DNA of 64,000 bases. It comes from Sphaerochaeta sp. GTDB taxonomy: Bacteria > Spirochaetota > Spirochaetia > Sphaerochaetales > Sphaerochaetaceae. The position numbers were made by a program, and so were the translations under genes. The notes under the pieces were generated by a model, which did no database searches, had not been told where the DNA came from, and saw only the letters and a list, made by a program, of their open reading frames with translations. Positions 36,619-45,448 of the stretch are shown here, piece by piece; the first letter of the stretch is position 1, and each line of letters begins with the position of its first letter. The stretch is taken from contig JAGYOG010000001.1 of the NCBI GenBank assembly GCA_018399495.1, positions 1 to 64,000 of the forward strand, given 5' to 3'.

Positions 36619-37287
36619 ATGAAAACAGCTTCACTACGAATCGCACCAAGCATGTTGTCTGCTAACTTCTCACGTACAGCTGAGGAAGTACAGAGCATCA
36701 ATACGAGCAAAGCAGATTGGGTACATTTGGATGTTATGGACGGTATGTTCGTCCCGAACATCACCTTCGGTCCCAAGTTCATCCAAGATCTCAGACCCCA
36801 TTCAGAATTGGTCTTTGATGTGCATCTCATGATTGATCAACCTGAGCGGTATATCTCTTTGTTCGCCGAAAGCGGAAGTGACTATATTACTGTACATGGA
36901 GAGGCTTCTTTGCATCTTCATCGCACCTTGCAGATGATCAAAAGCACTGGTTGCAAGGCTGGTGTCTCCCTCATACCTTCCTCTCCGGTAAACATGATTG
37001 AACCCATACTTGATATGGTTGATTTGATTCTCATTATGACCGTAAACCCGGGTTTCGGTGGACAGAGCCTCATTCCTTCCACGCTCGGGAAAATCGAACA
37101 ACTCGCTGAACTGAGAGAAAAACATGGCTACAACTACCTCATCAGTGTAGATGGTGGAGTGAATCTGAACAATGTGAGTGAGATTGCACAGAGAAAAGCT
37201 GATGTGGCTGTGTGTGGCAGTGCCTTCTTTGGGGCCCCTGACAGAGCTGCATTCATACAGGCAATAAAGGAACGAGCACAGGTATGA
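36619..37287 (+). CDS. rpe: Ribulose-phosphate 3-epimerase
   Basis: A 222-residue TIM-barrel enzyme of the pentose phosphate pathway that interconverts ribulose-5-P and xylulose-5-P. Motifs: IAPSMLSANF, the metal/catalytic stretch HLDVMDGMFVPN near residue 35, MTVNPGFGGQ near 141, and SVDGGVN near 176. AGGAG lies four bases before the ATG. It overlaps dtd by ATGA, so the two genes are translationally coupled. Confidence 0.95.
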   Translation: MKTASLRIAPSMLSANFSRTAEEVQSINTSKADWVHLDVMDGMFVPNITFGPKFIQDLRPHSELVFDVHLMIDQPERYISLFAESGSDYITVHGEASLHLHRTLQMIKSTGCKAGVSLIPSSPVNMIEPILDMVDLILIMTVNPGFGGQSLIPSTLGKIEQLAELREKHGYNYLISVDGGVNLNNVSEIAQRKADVAVCGSAFFGAPDRAAFIQAIKERAQV

Positions 37288-37724
37288 AGGCAATCATCCA
37301 GCGTGTCCAGGATGCAAGTGTTTCTGTAGAGGGAACAATCACTGGCCAGATTGACCATGGTTTGTTGGTCTATCTTGGAATTGGGCACGCCGACACAGAA
37401 GAACAGCTTGCATGGTTATGCGAGAAAATTGTGAAACTTCGTGTTTTTACTGATGAGCAGGGAAAAATGAATAAAAGCCTAGCTGATGTACATGGGTCCA
37501 TCTTGGTCGTAAGCCAATTTACATTGCTTGCTAATCTACGCAAAGGTAACCGACCTTCCTACAACGATGCTGCACCACCACAAAAGGCTGAGATTTTGTA
37601 TGAACAATCGCTTAAGCAGTTTGCGCAGTTGGGGTTTCCCGTCTCTTCAGGCAAATTTGGAACACATATGAAAGTGTCGTATACGAATGACGGACCGGTC
37701 ACCCTCATGCTTGAAGCAGAATGA
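37284..37724 (+). CDS. dtd: D-aminoacyl-tRNA deacylase
   Basis: A 146-residue proofreading enzyme that removes D-amino acids (and glycine from tRNA-Ala) from tRNAs. The catalytic SQFTLLA motif is near residue 77 and the GP motif (NDGPVTLMLE) closes the protein. Length is typical. It is coupled to rpe by a four-base overlap. Confidence 0.94.
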   Translation: MKAIIQRVQDASVSVEGTITGQIDHGLLVYLGIGHADTEEQLAWLCEKIVKLRVFTDEQGKMNKSLADVHGSILVVSQFTLLANLRKGNRPSYNDAAPPQKAEILYEQSLKQFAQLGFPVSSGKFGTHMKVSYTNDGPVTLMLEAE

Positions 37725-37775
37725 AAAGAGTTTTCGCTTACAATTTAAGGTATATAAGTATTCGAGGAGCATAAC

Positions 37776-38840
37776 ATGGCAAAAAATAGTAAAGATACAA
37801 CATTTCCCACTGACCAAAAACAGAAACGAGATGCATTAGAAGCAGCAAGGATCCAGATTGACAAACAGTTCGGGAAAGGATCCTTGATGAAGCTCGGTGA
37901 CAACAAGGAGAACCGAAATCTTGAAAGCATCTCTACTGGGTCGCTTCTTCTCGATGAAGCTCTCGGCATTGGGGGGTATCCAAAGGGTAGGGTCATTGAG
38001 ATCTACGGACCTGAGAGTAGTGGTAAAACCACACTTGCACTTCATGCCATAGCAGAAAGCCAAAAAGCTGGGGGAATTGCTGCGTTCATAGATGCTGAGC
38101 ATGCAATGGACCCTAGTTATGCAAAGAAACTGGGTGTAAACATAGAGGAACTTTGGATCAGCCAGCCGGATAGTGGAGAACAAGCTCTGGAGATTGCAGA
38201 GTCTTTGGTACGGAGTGGGGCTGTGGACATCATTGTCGTTGACTCTGTTGCTGCCCTTACTCCACAGGCTGAGATTGATGGGGATATGGGAGACAGCCAC
38301 ATGGGTCTTCAGGCACGATTGATGAGCCAAGCGCTACGTAAACTCACCGGCCTGCTTTCAAAGAGCCATACCACTATCATATTTATCAACCAGATCCGTA
38401 TGAAGATTGGTATTATGTTTGGCAATCCTGAGACAACTACAGGAGGAAACGCCCTGAAGTTCTACTCCTCAGTCCGCCTTGAAGTTAGGAAAATCGAATC
38501 AATCAGCCGAAGTGCTGACGATATTATCGGTAACCGTGTTCGGATCAAAGTGGTAAAGAACAAGGTTTCACCTCCTTTTAAGAAGGTTGAACTGGATTTG
38601 TTGTTTGGCGAGGGCATCAGTTACATCGCAAGTATTCTTGATGCAGCACTTAAGTATGAAATGCTGGAAAAGAGCGGATCTTGGTACTCCTACAACGGTG
38701 AAAAAATCGGTCAGGGAAGAGAACGTACCTTGGACTTCCTCAAGGACAACCCAGATATTGCCGTCGATCTTGATAAACGGCTCAGGGCAAAGATGTTTCC
38801 CAAAGGTGATGCAGTAGAGACTGCTCCTGAAACCACATAA
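37776..38840 (+). CDS. recA: Recombinase RecA
   Basis: A 354-residue RecA that forms the strand-exchange filament. Walker A ([10 protein letters not shown]) near residue 76, [17 protein letters not shown], the Walker B strand ([11 protein letters not shown]), loop L1 ([12 protein letters not shown]) and loop L2 ([20 protein letters not shown]) are intact. AGGAG precedes the ATG. A TATATAAG at 37751 could be a -10 box, but no matching -35 and no recognisable LexA-type operator is visible. A hairpin follows the gene. Confidence 0.98.
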   Translation: MAKNSKDTTFPTDQKQKRDALEAARIQIDKQFGKGSLMKLGDNKENRNLESISTGSLLLDEALGIGGYPKGRVIEIYGPESSGKTTLALHAIAESQKAGGIAAFIDAEHAMDPSYAKKLGVNIEELWISQPDSGEQALEIAESLVRSGAVDIIVVDSVAALTPQAEIDGDMGDSHMGLQARLMSQALRKLTGLLSKSHTTIIFINQIRMKIGIMFGNPETTTGGNALKFYSSVRLEVRKIESISRSADDIIGNRVRIKVVKNKVSPPFKKVELDLLFGEGISYIASILDAALKYEMLEKSGSWYSYNGEKIGQGRERTLDFLKDNPDIAVDLDKRLRAKMFPKGDAVETAPETT

Positions 38841-38859
38841 CTTCTATGCACTACGAGAG

Positions 38860-38885
38860 ACAGAGGCGGACTATTCCGCCTCTGT
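38860..38885 (+). terminator. Hairpin downstream of recA
   Basis: A perfect 11-bp stem (38860-38870 with 38875-38885) with a CTAT loop, 20 bases after the recA stop. Only GTTGTC follows, so this is a weak intrinsic terminator at best or an mRNA 3'-end stabiliser. It separates recA from the scpA operon. Confidence 0.6.
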
Positions 38886-38935
38886 GTTGTCATTGAAGCA
38901 GGTGTTAGGTATACTCGCGGAGAAAGGGGAATACT

Positions 38936-39883
38936 GTGCAAGAACAAACAGTACAAGAGGAACAAGTACCACAGGGGACAACTTTCCACACTCCTACTTT
39001 TGATGGTCCCTTGGACTTATTGCTATTCCTTATCCAAAAATCTGAAGTTAATATTTATGACATCCCCATTTCGCTTATCACTGAACAGTTTTTAGGATAT
39101 CTTAAGGAAGAAAAAATTACTGAGCTTGGTGATCTGACACAGTTCTACAAGATGGCTGCCGACCTTCTCTATATCAAGAGCAGGATGTTGCTTCCTGTTG
39201 AACTTGAATTTGACGAAGAGTACCAGGACCCCAGACAAGAACTGGTCGACCGCTTGCTTGAATACCAGAAGTTCAGAAAGTATACAGAATTGCTTACAGG
39301 AACAAACACCACCGGGGAGTTGTTCATAACAAGAAAGAGCAGTCAGTTCCGCCTTCCATTTGGAGATGAGGAACTTTTGGGGGAAATCTCCCTGCAGGAC
39401 TTGCTCAAGACCTTTACGCGATTAATGACCACCATTACTCCGAATAAGGTATTCAACATATATGAATCCGTAACAGTCAATGAAAAAATTGCCCTGATGC
39501 AAGAGTTGTTTGAGACACAGGACTATATCACCCTGGAACAACTTATAGTTCACCATGACCAACTCCTACACATCATCTGCAGCTTCATGGCCATACTTGA
39601 TGCCTGTAAACTCAGTATGATTACCTTAGTGCAGAGCAAGCCATTTGGCCCCATTCTTATACGCAAAATTGCTGAGGCATTTGAACTGGATTTTGAGCAT
39701 ATGTACGATGATGATTTTGAGGAAATTGAGAAAGAAATCATCGCCGATCCCATCTCAGAAGTAGAAGAGGCACGGTTTTTTGAGGAAGATGCAGATAATC
39801 TCCGCACAACTACTGACGATGGTCGCGTTTTTCTGTATGATGATAAGAGTGAGGATGAGCAGATCATTCTCGACGATGAGTGA
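38936..39883 (+). CDS. scpA: Segregation and condensation protein A
   Basis: A 315-residue kleisin that bridges the heads of SMC in chromosome condensation. The N-terminal phrase FDGPLDLLLFLIQKSEVNIYD is a family hallmark (residues about 23-43). It is longer than most ScpA proteins because of an acidic C-terminal tail of some 60 residues. GTG start after AAAGGGGA. Its stop overlaps or nearly meets scpB. Confidence 0.93.
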   Translation: MQEQTVQEEQVPQGTTFHTPTFDGPLDLLLFLIQKSEVNIYDIPISLITEQFLGYLKEEKITELGDLTQFYKMAADLLYIKSRMLLPVELEFDEEYQDPRQELVDRLLEYQKFRKYTELLTGTNTTGELFITRKSSQFRLPFGDEELLGEISLQDLLKTFTRLMTTITPNKVFNIYESVTVNEKIALMQELFETQDYITLEQLIVHHDQLLHIICSFMAILDACKLSMITLVQSKPFGPILIRKIAEAFELDFEHMYDDDFEEIEKEIIADPISEVEEARFFEEDADNLRTTTDDGRVFLYDDKSEDEQIILDDE

Positions 39884-39894
39884 TAGGAGCGTTA

Positions 39895-40503
39895 GTGGTG
39901 GATAGGAAGAGGCAAGTGGGCAAGGCTGAGACGCAACAAAGCCCCCTCTTGAGTACCGAGACCCGGTTGGTAGAAGTTATTCTCTTTTTGGAGAACGAAC
40001 CGGTTAGTTTGGAACGATTGAGTAAGATGACCTCCCTCTCGGAGGAAACAACAAGAAATGCCATTACGGAACTGCAGGAACACTACCATGAGTACCTGCA
40101 TGGTCTGGACCTTGCTGAGAGCCAGGGTGCCTTCCAGTTCCTTCCTTCCTCTGATTTGCACGAAAAGCTTCGTTTCTGCTACGGAAGACGCGTTGACAGA
40201 CGCCTTAGTCGTGCAGCCTTGGAAACACTATCCATTGTAGCCTACAGCCAACCGATCACCCGTAGAGAGATTGACAACATCCGTGGGGTCAACAGTGACA
40301 CCATTATCCGCTTGTTGCGAGACCGTGAATATATCAAGGTACTAGGAAGAAAGGATGTTCCAGGACATCCTTGTCTCTACGGAACCTCGAGAAAATTCCT
40401 TTTTGAATTCAACCTAGCGAGTATCAGCGCACTGCCCAAGCTCTCCGATATCGACCAACTGCGATTTGAAGCAGAACCAACACAGGAGAAAGAAAAAGCA
40501 TGA
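39895..40503 (+). CDS. scpB: Segregation and condensation protein B
   Basis: A protein of about 202 residues with two winged-helix domains that binds the ScpA linker in the SMC complex. Family phrases: VEVILFLENEPVSLERL, RLSRAALETLSIVAYSQPITRREI, and RGVNSDTIIRLLRDR. I chose GTG at 39895, five bases after AGGAG; a GTG at 39880 overlapping the scpA stop would add five residues. The stop overlaps the next gene by ATGA. Confidence 0.92.
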   Translation: MVDRKRQVGKAETQQSPLLSTETRLVEVILFLENEPVSLERLSKMTSLSEETTRNAITELQEHYHEYLHGLDLAESQGAFQFLPSSDLHEKLRFCYGRRVDRRLSRAALETLSIVAYSQPITRREIDNIRGVNSDTIIRLLRDREYIKVLGRKDVPGHPCLYGTSRKFLFEFNLASISALPKLSDIDQLRFEAEPTQEKEKA

Positions 40504-41255
40504 AATTATCATATCCCCTTAGATTACAGGTCTATTTGGCAAAGAGTGGCTGTGGATCGCGCAGATCTTGCGAGACACTGATTACCGCTGGCCGGGTAAC
40601 AGTCAACACAAAACGAGTCACAGAACTCGGGACCAAGGTCGATGAAGAAGATGTCGTCATGGTTGATGACCAGTTGGTGGAACCAAGTGAGAAAATCTAC
40701 TACTACGCCTTGCATAAGCCAAGGGGATTTGTTTGTACGAACTGGGATCCGAACGAAAAAAACTATGCACGTGATCTGATTGACATTCCAGACAAGAATC
40801 TTTTGTTTCACATTGGACGCTTGGATAAGGATTCCAGTGGCTTGATCCTCTTCACCAACGATGGGGATGTAGCTCAGAAAATCATGCACCCCTCCCAAGA
40901 GATTGAAAAGGAATACTTGGTCAGTTGTACCACAGGGGTTCGCAGGGAAGACCTAGAGGAAGCCCGTAAGGGAGTCCTGATTGATATGCCACAACCTTAT
41001 ACGATCAAGCGCTTTGAGATTATCAGCAAGAAATGGGTAAGGATTATTCTTACCGAGGGAAAGAACAGGGAGATCCGTAAGATTCTCACTTACTTTGGAT
41101 ATGAGGTAAAGCAATTAGTCAGAATGCGCATTGGTTGTATAGAACTGGGAGATCTTAAACCAGGACAGTACCGTCCTGTTACATCCTCAGAGATCAAGGC
41201 TCTGCTTCGTGGAGAAAATGAGATTATAAGAAAGAGTTCAGGGAGAGGCTGGTAA
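40500..41255 (+). CDS. RluB/RsuA-family 23S/16S rRNA pseudouridine synthase
   Basis: A 251-residue enzyme with an N-terminal S4 RNA-binding domain (RLQVYLAKSGCGSRRSCE) and the catalytic Asp in GRLDKDSSGLILFTNDG. Such enzymes isomerise single uridines in ribosomal RNA. The scpA-scpB-rluB order is widely conserved, which favours the RluB (23S U2605) assignment, but the sequence alone does not separate RluB from RluE or RsuA. It overlaps both neighbours by a few bases. Confidence 0.9.
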   Translation: MKLSYPLRLQVYLAKSGCGSRRSCETLITAGRVTVNTKRVTELGTKVDEEDVVMVDDQLVEPSEKIYYYALHKPRGFVCTNWDPNEKNYARDLIDIPDKNLLFHIGRLDKDSSGLILFTNDGDVAQKIMHPSQEIEKEYLVSCTTGVRREDLEEARKGVLIDMPQPYTIKRFEIISKKWVRIILTEGKNREIRKILTYFGYEVKQLVRMRIGCIELGDLKPGQYRPVTSSEIKALLRGENEIIRKSSGRGW

Positions 41256-41908
41256 TGGTTGTTGCCATAGATGGGCCGGCTGGAGTCGGAAAAAGCTCAA
41301 TAGCACAGATGATTGCTAAGACCTGCAATTTTTACTATCTCAATTCCGGCTCTTTCTATCGTGCCTACACCTACCTACAAGTGCAGGGTGGTAGGAATCC
41401 TATGAATTATCCATCGGTCTTAGAAACTGCTAAACAGTACAAACTGTCCATTGAAAATGATCATATCTGCGTTAATGGGAACGATATTGAAGACAAACTC
41501 CACACACCAGAGGTTGATGCAGTAGTAGCACAGGTATCCTCCTATGCTCCTCTGAGAAGCTATGTAAATGAGCAACTCAGAAGAATTGCAAAGGATATTG
41601 ATATTGTCATAGAGGGAAGAGATATTACGACAGTGGTCTTCCCAGATGCCGACTTAAAATGCTACTTTGATGCTAAGGCAGAAGTTCGAGCAGAACGTAG
41701 GCTCCGGCAACACCCTGATGGGCAAGATTATGAGACGGTGTTACGTCAAATCAAAAAGCGAGATGTAATCGATAAGGAAAAGGAAGTTGGAGCCCTTCGT
41801 ATTGCGAAGGATGCTCTGTACATAGATACTTCGTACTTGACTATAGGACAAGTTTGTGAGAAAGTGTTATCTGCTATTTTTACGCTCAAGGGCGATGTAA
41901 ATAGGTAA
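41255..41908 (+). CDS. cmk: Cytidylate kinase
   Basis: A 217-residue (d)CMP kinase. The P-loop is AIDGPAGVGKSS near residues 4-15, IEGRDITTVVFPDADLK carries the conserved GRD substrate motif, and the lid region has RAERR. The start overlaps the preceding stop by one base (TAATG). The cmk-rpsA pair is conserved in many bacteria. Confidence 0.94.
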   Translation: MVVAIDGPAGVGKSSIAQMIAKTCNFYYLNSGSFYRAYTYLQVQGGRNPMNYPSVLETAKQYKLSIENDHICVNGNDIEDKLHTPEVDAVVAQVSSYAPLRSYVNEQLRRIAKDIDIVIEGRDITTVVFPDADLKCYFDAKAEVRAERRLRQHPDGQDYETVLRQIKKRDVIDKEKEVGALRIAKDALYIDTSYLTIGQVCEKVLSAIFTLKGDVNR

Positions 41909-41930
41909 ATTTAGGATCAGGAGAAATCAA

Positions 41931-43652
41931 GTGGCTGAAGAACAAGAAATGGAAGAAAAGAAGACCAGAATGCAGGATCTCCTGCAGGAGGAATATCTTA
42001 AATCTCTTGATGGAATCGAAGACGGTCAGCTCGTGACCGGTACTGTTGTCCAGGTAAACAACGAGTATGTATTCGTGGATGTCGGTTACAAGAGCGAGGG
42101 ACGTATCTCTCGTGATGAATTCGCAACGGTTCCTGAGGTAGGTGACGAGGTTAAGGTTGTCATTATAACTAAGGAAGGAAAGGGCGGACAAATCGTCGTT
42201 TCCAAGAAGCGTGCTGACTTCAAAGAACGTACAGATGAACTGAAGGCTGCTTCTGAAAGCAGATCTCCCGTTTTGGGCAAATTTGAAAAGGTGATCAAGG
42301 GTGGATTCGAGGTTGACCTCGGAGGCGAATACAAGGGTTTCTGTCCTCTCTCAAAAGCTGATGTCCAGCGAGTTGAGGATCCCGAGACCATGATTGGTAT
42401 TACTGATTACTTCATCATTGACAAGTTCCACGGTGGCACGAAGCTTAAGAGTGTCGTGAATAGACGTGAGTACCTTGACCAAAAAATCAAAGAGAATAAA
42501 GAGAAATTCTTCTCCACCGTCCAGATTGGTGATGTGGTTGAGGGTGTCGTGAAGTCATTCACCTCATTCGGCGCATTTATTGACCTTGGTGGATTCGATG
42601 GACTCCTTCATATCAACGACATGAGCTGGGGCCATGTTACCCGTCCAAAAGACTTCGTAAAGAAGGGACAGGTGGTACAGCTTAGACTCATTAACATCGA
42701 CCCAGAGACCCAGAAGATTAACCTGAGCTTGAAGCACATGCAGGAAGATCCTTGGACTACCTTCGAGCAGAAGTACAATGTCGGTGATGTCATCAAGGCT
42801 CCGGTAACGAAGATTACCACCTTTGGTGCATTCATTGAGATTGAGCCTGGAATTGAGGGACTTGCACACATCAGTGAGCTGTCCTGGACCAAACGCGTCA
42901 ACAACCCCAAGGAAGTCCTTGATGTAGGTGATGTGGTAGAGGCAAAGATTCTTGGCTATGACTTGGATAAGAAGCGTGTTTCTCTTGGGCTCAAGCAACT
43001 AGAGGAAAATCCTTGGGATACCATTGCTGAACGCTATCCGATTGGTATGACTCTTTCCAAGCCAGTTGTGAAAATTACCAACAGTGGTGCATTCATCAAC
43101 TTGGAAGAGGGTATTGATGGATTCCTCCATATTGATGATATTTCCTGGACCAAGAAAGTCAAGAACATGGCATCCTTCTGCAGTGAAGGTGATGTAATTG
43201 ATGTTGTGGTCATCCGCGTTGAGCCGGACAATCGTCGTATCCGTCTAGGTGTCAAGCAGCTCGAGGGCAATCCTTGGCATACTTTGCGTCACGACTATCC
43301 CAAGTTCAGCACGATCAGTGGTGTCATTACCAACGTCACAGACTTTGGCGTATTTGTGAAGGTCATGGGAGACATCGAGGGACTGATCAGCAAGTATAAC
43401 TTGGTTGGTCCAGATGAGGAGTTTACCGACGAAATACTCAAGAAGTACAATGTTGGCGATCCTATTACCGCGATGGTTGTCGAGTGCAATCCTTCGACTC
43501 AGAAGCTCTCCCTTTCCGTCAAGGAAATGGTAAGACGCTCCCAGCAGTCGGAAATTGCAAAATATATCCATGAGGATAATGAAAACGATACCTACTCCCT
43601 AGCTGAAATGATGCGTTACAAGGATGAGGACAAGGAGAAGGAAGACAACTAA
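41931..43652 (+). CDS. rpsA: 30S ribosomal protein S1
   Basis: A 573-residue S1 with six S1 repeats; good copies with GAFIDLGGFDGLLHI, GAFIEIEPGIEGLAHI and GAFINLEEGIDGFLHI lie between about residues 200 and 460. S1 recruits mRNAs to the small subunit. The start is GTG after AGGAG. The C-terminus is acidic. A hairpin lies in the 70 bases before the next gene. Confidence 0.95.
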   Translation: MAEEQEMEEKKTRMQDLLQEEYLKSLDGIEDGQLVTGTVVQVNNEYVFVDVGYKSEGRISRDEFATVPEVGDEVKVVIITKEGKGGQIVVSKKRADFKERTDELKAASESRSPVLGKFEKVIKGGFEVDLGGEYKGFCPLSKADVQRVEDPETMIGITDYFIIDKFHGGTKLKSVVNRREYLDQKIKENKEKFFSTVQIGDVVEGVVKSFTSFGAFIDLGGFDGLLHINDMSWGHVTRPKDFVKKGQVVQLRLINIDPETQKINLSLKHMQEDPWTTFEQKYNVGDVIKAPVTKITTFGAFIEIEPGIEGLAHISELSWTKRVNNPKEVLDVGDVVEAKILGYDLDKKRVSLGLKQLEENPWDTIAERYPIGMTLSKPVVKITNSGAFINLEEGIDGFLHIDDISWTKKVKNMASFCSEGDVIDVVVIRVEPDNRRIRLGVKQLEGNPWHTLRHDYPKFSTISGVITNVTDFGVFVKVMGDIEGLISKYNLVGPDEEFTDEILKKYNVGDPITAMVVECNPSTQKLSLSVKEMVRRSQQSEIAKYIHEDNENDTYSLAEMMRYKDEDKEKEDN

Positions 43653-43667
43653 GGTTGTGTTCCATAT

Positions 43668-43693
43668 CACAGGCGGCATACCTGCTGCCTGTG
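43668..43693 (+). terminator. Hairpin downstream of rpsA
   Basis: Ten pairs (43668-43677 with 43684-43693, one G-U) around a 6-base loop, 16 bases after the rpsA stop. No T-run follows. It may end or stabilise the rpsA message rather than act as a strong terminator. Confidence 0.5.
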
Positions 43694-43722
43694 TCATATA
43701 CCCTTGATAACGGAGATGAGCC

Positions 43723-44412
43723 ATGAGTAATAAATCTAAGGATGCAGCTGAGCTAACCTTAGCTGAACGAATCGAAGGATCTTTAAACCGCTTCCTTGGT
43801 AAAAACAAGAAGGTGTTGATTATTGTTGCTGTGATTGTAGTTGTTGGACTGGCAACACTGGGTATCGTACTTTCAGTGAGCCAGAAAAATCTACAGGCAC
43901 AATTCAACGAGATTGACCAGCTGGAAGCTTCATATGCTGAGCTTCAGGCACTGGGAAGTGATGACGAAGCGTACCAGGAAACCTATGATGAACTGGTTGC
44001 TGGCTTGACAGACCTTGCAGGCAAGGGTAGTAAATACCCGAGTCTGAAAGCAGAATATCTGTTGGGCATGGTAGCATTCCAGGATGAAGCGTACCAGAAG
44101 GCAGCTGACAGCTTCCTTTCTGTCTACTCTGAAGCAGATGGTAATTATATCGGCTCTCTGGCACTTGCCAATGCTGCAGCTGCAGCTGAAGAGCTTGGAG
44201 ATGATTCTCTGGCACTCGAGTACTACACCAAGATTATTGATGAGTTCGGGTTTACAGCAGCTGAATCCCCGAAGGCTCTTTTCGGGCAGGCTCGTCTACA
44301 AGAGAAAACAGGAAACACTGAGCTGGCTAAGGCAACGTTCCAGCAGCTTGCTGACCAGTTCCCAACTTCCGAGTACGCCAAGCTTGCAACCAACAGACTA
44401 GCACTCCTGTAA
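43723..44412 (+). CDS. Membrane-anchored tetratricopeptide repeat protein
   Basis: A 229-residue protein with one membrane segment near residues 28-52 and a C-terminal region of TPR-like helices (about 95-225, with ALEYYTKIIDEF and ELAKATFQQLADQFP). The short N-terminus should be cytoplasmic and the repeats outside. This resembles the YfgM/PpiD-type accessory proteins, but I cannot assign a function. It starts with ATG after GGAGATGAGCC. Confidence 0.75.
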   Translation: MSNKSKDAAELTLAERIEGSLNRFLGKNKKVLIIVAVIVVVGLATLGIVLSVSQKNLQAQFNEIDQLEASYAELQALGSDDEAYQETYDELVAGLTDLAGKGSKYPSLKAEYLLGMVAFQDEAYQKAADSFLSVYSEADGNYIGSLALANAAAAAEELGDDSLALEYYTKIIDEFGFTAAESPKALFGQARLQEKTGNTELAKATFQQLADQFPTSEYAKLATNRLALL

Positions 44413-44462
44413 GCAAACGGGTTAGGGTAGGGTAGAGACCCACACCATAAGGAGGCAGATGC

Positions 44463-45229
44463 ATGAAGAGAAGAATTCCCATTCTTTCTACTGCGTCTGT
44501 CTTTTTTATTGTCCTGATTCTGCTATCATCTTGTGGGATTGCTACCATATTCACTTTCGGTCAAGGTACGGTATTTACTGATGGTAACACTAATGGAGAT
44601 GAAGTTGCTTTAAGTCTCAGTGTTGATGATGATGATCTGGGTAATCTTAGCCTCATTGATCCAGGCTCTGGTCCTTCTTTGATGTTGTTCTATACCATCA
44701 CTGACTCAGAAGACCCACAAAATTTCAAAACAGCATTCAGTACTAATTATAAGAAAAATTTTAGTGGGGTACAGATAACTGCTAATGAAGTGCTTACAGT
44801 AAATGATATAACGCTGTATCGCTTTTCTGATACTCTTGGAACTACTTTCCAAGGACCAGAATATATTGCTACTGCCAGTTTCCCCACATCCCTTTGAATC
44901 CTGATTTTGCTTGCACCATTACGAAAAACATCAGTAATGGAACTCTGGTTGATATGAATCTTACTTTTGATACTGGAGCTTATACTATTCATAACCAGTC
45001 TTCTTCATATGGACCTCCACCTACAGCCACTCTTCGAAGATTTGGGAATAATGGTCAATTCGAAACTGACATATTCAAAGTACGAGAAACCCCGAGTAAC
45101 TATCCAGAATATCAAGATATTTCTTTAACATCTTCAAATATGTTCCTTCACATCTATGCAGCAGTTAATGTTTCTTTCAACAACATCTATTGGACTGACT
45201 TGGTTAATCTTGGGTATATCACACTCTAA
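44463..45229 (+). pseudogene. Lipoprotein gene with a reading-frame break
   Basis: The span of 767 bases is one short of 256 codons. A first frame (44463-44897) encodes a lipoprotein signal peptide ending LLSSC, and a second frame from about 44890 continues to 45229 with similar composition. Adding one base near CCCTTTGAATCC (44888-44899) would give one 255-residue protein. AAGGAGG precedes the ATG. I do not recognise the family. The gene is AT-rich compared with its neighbours and could be a decaying gene, a base-calling error or, less likely, a recoding site. Confidence 0.6.
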
Positions 45230-45391
45230 AGAACCAAACCAATATATAACAGCAAGTGAAGAATAAAAAAATTTGATTTTATTTATTTCCGTAAATAATA
45301 TATATTCTGTTAACTAGAAACCATTCTTTGAATATATATTGTTCATTACTTACAAATGTATCTGAAAAGAAAAATATGTGTCTTGCTAATA

Positions 45392-45425
45392 ATATGTGCT
45401 ATGAACTCTTGTCCATAGCACATAT
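45392..45425. terminator. Bidirectional terminator-like hairpin
   Basis: A perfect 12-bp inverted repeat (45392-45403 with 45414-45425) around a 10-base loop, between the broken lipoprotein gene and the convergent membrane-protein gene. Flanks are AT-rich but have no long T-run. The 219 bases between the two genes (45230-45448) otherwise show no feature. Confidence 0.5.
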
Positions 45426-45448
45426 ATTAATAGTTCTTACGTGATTTC

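Noticed and set aside
37728-37760. A recA promoter (TATATA) and possible LexA box
   Set aside because: No -35 at the right spacing and no clear inverted repeat of a known LexA operator type.
37836-38330. An antisense frame in recA
   Set aside because: Shadow of a conserved gene; no promoter or ribosome site.
44880-44900. A programmed -1 frameshift in the lipoprotein gene
   Set aside because: The bases before the stop do not form an X XXY YYZ slippery heptamer in the zero frame and I see no obvious stimulatory hairpin.
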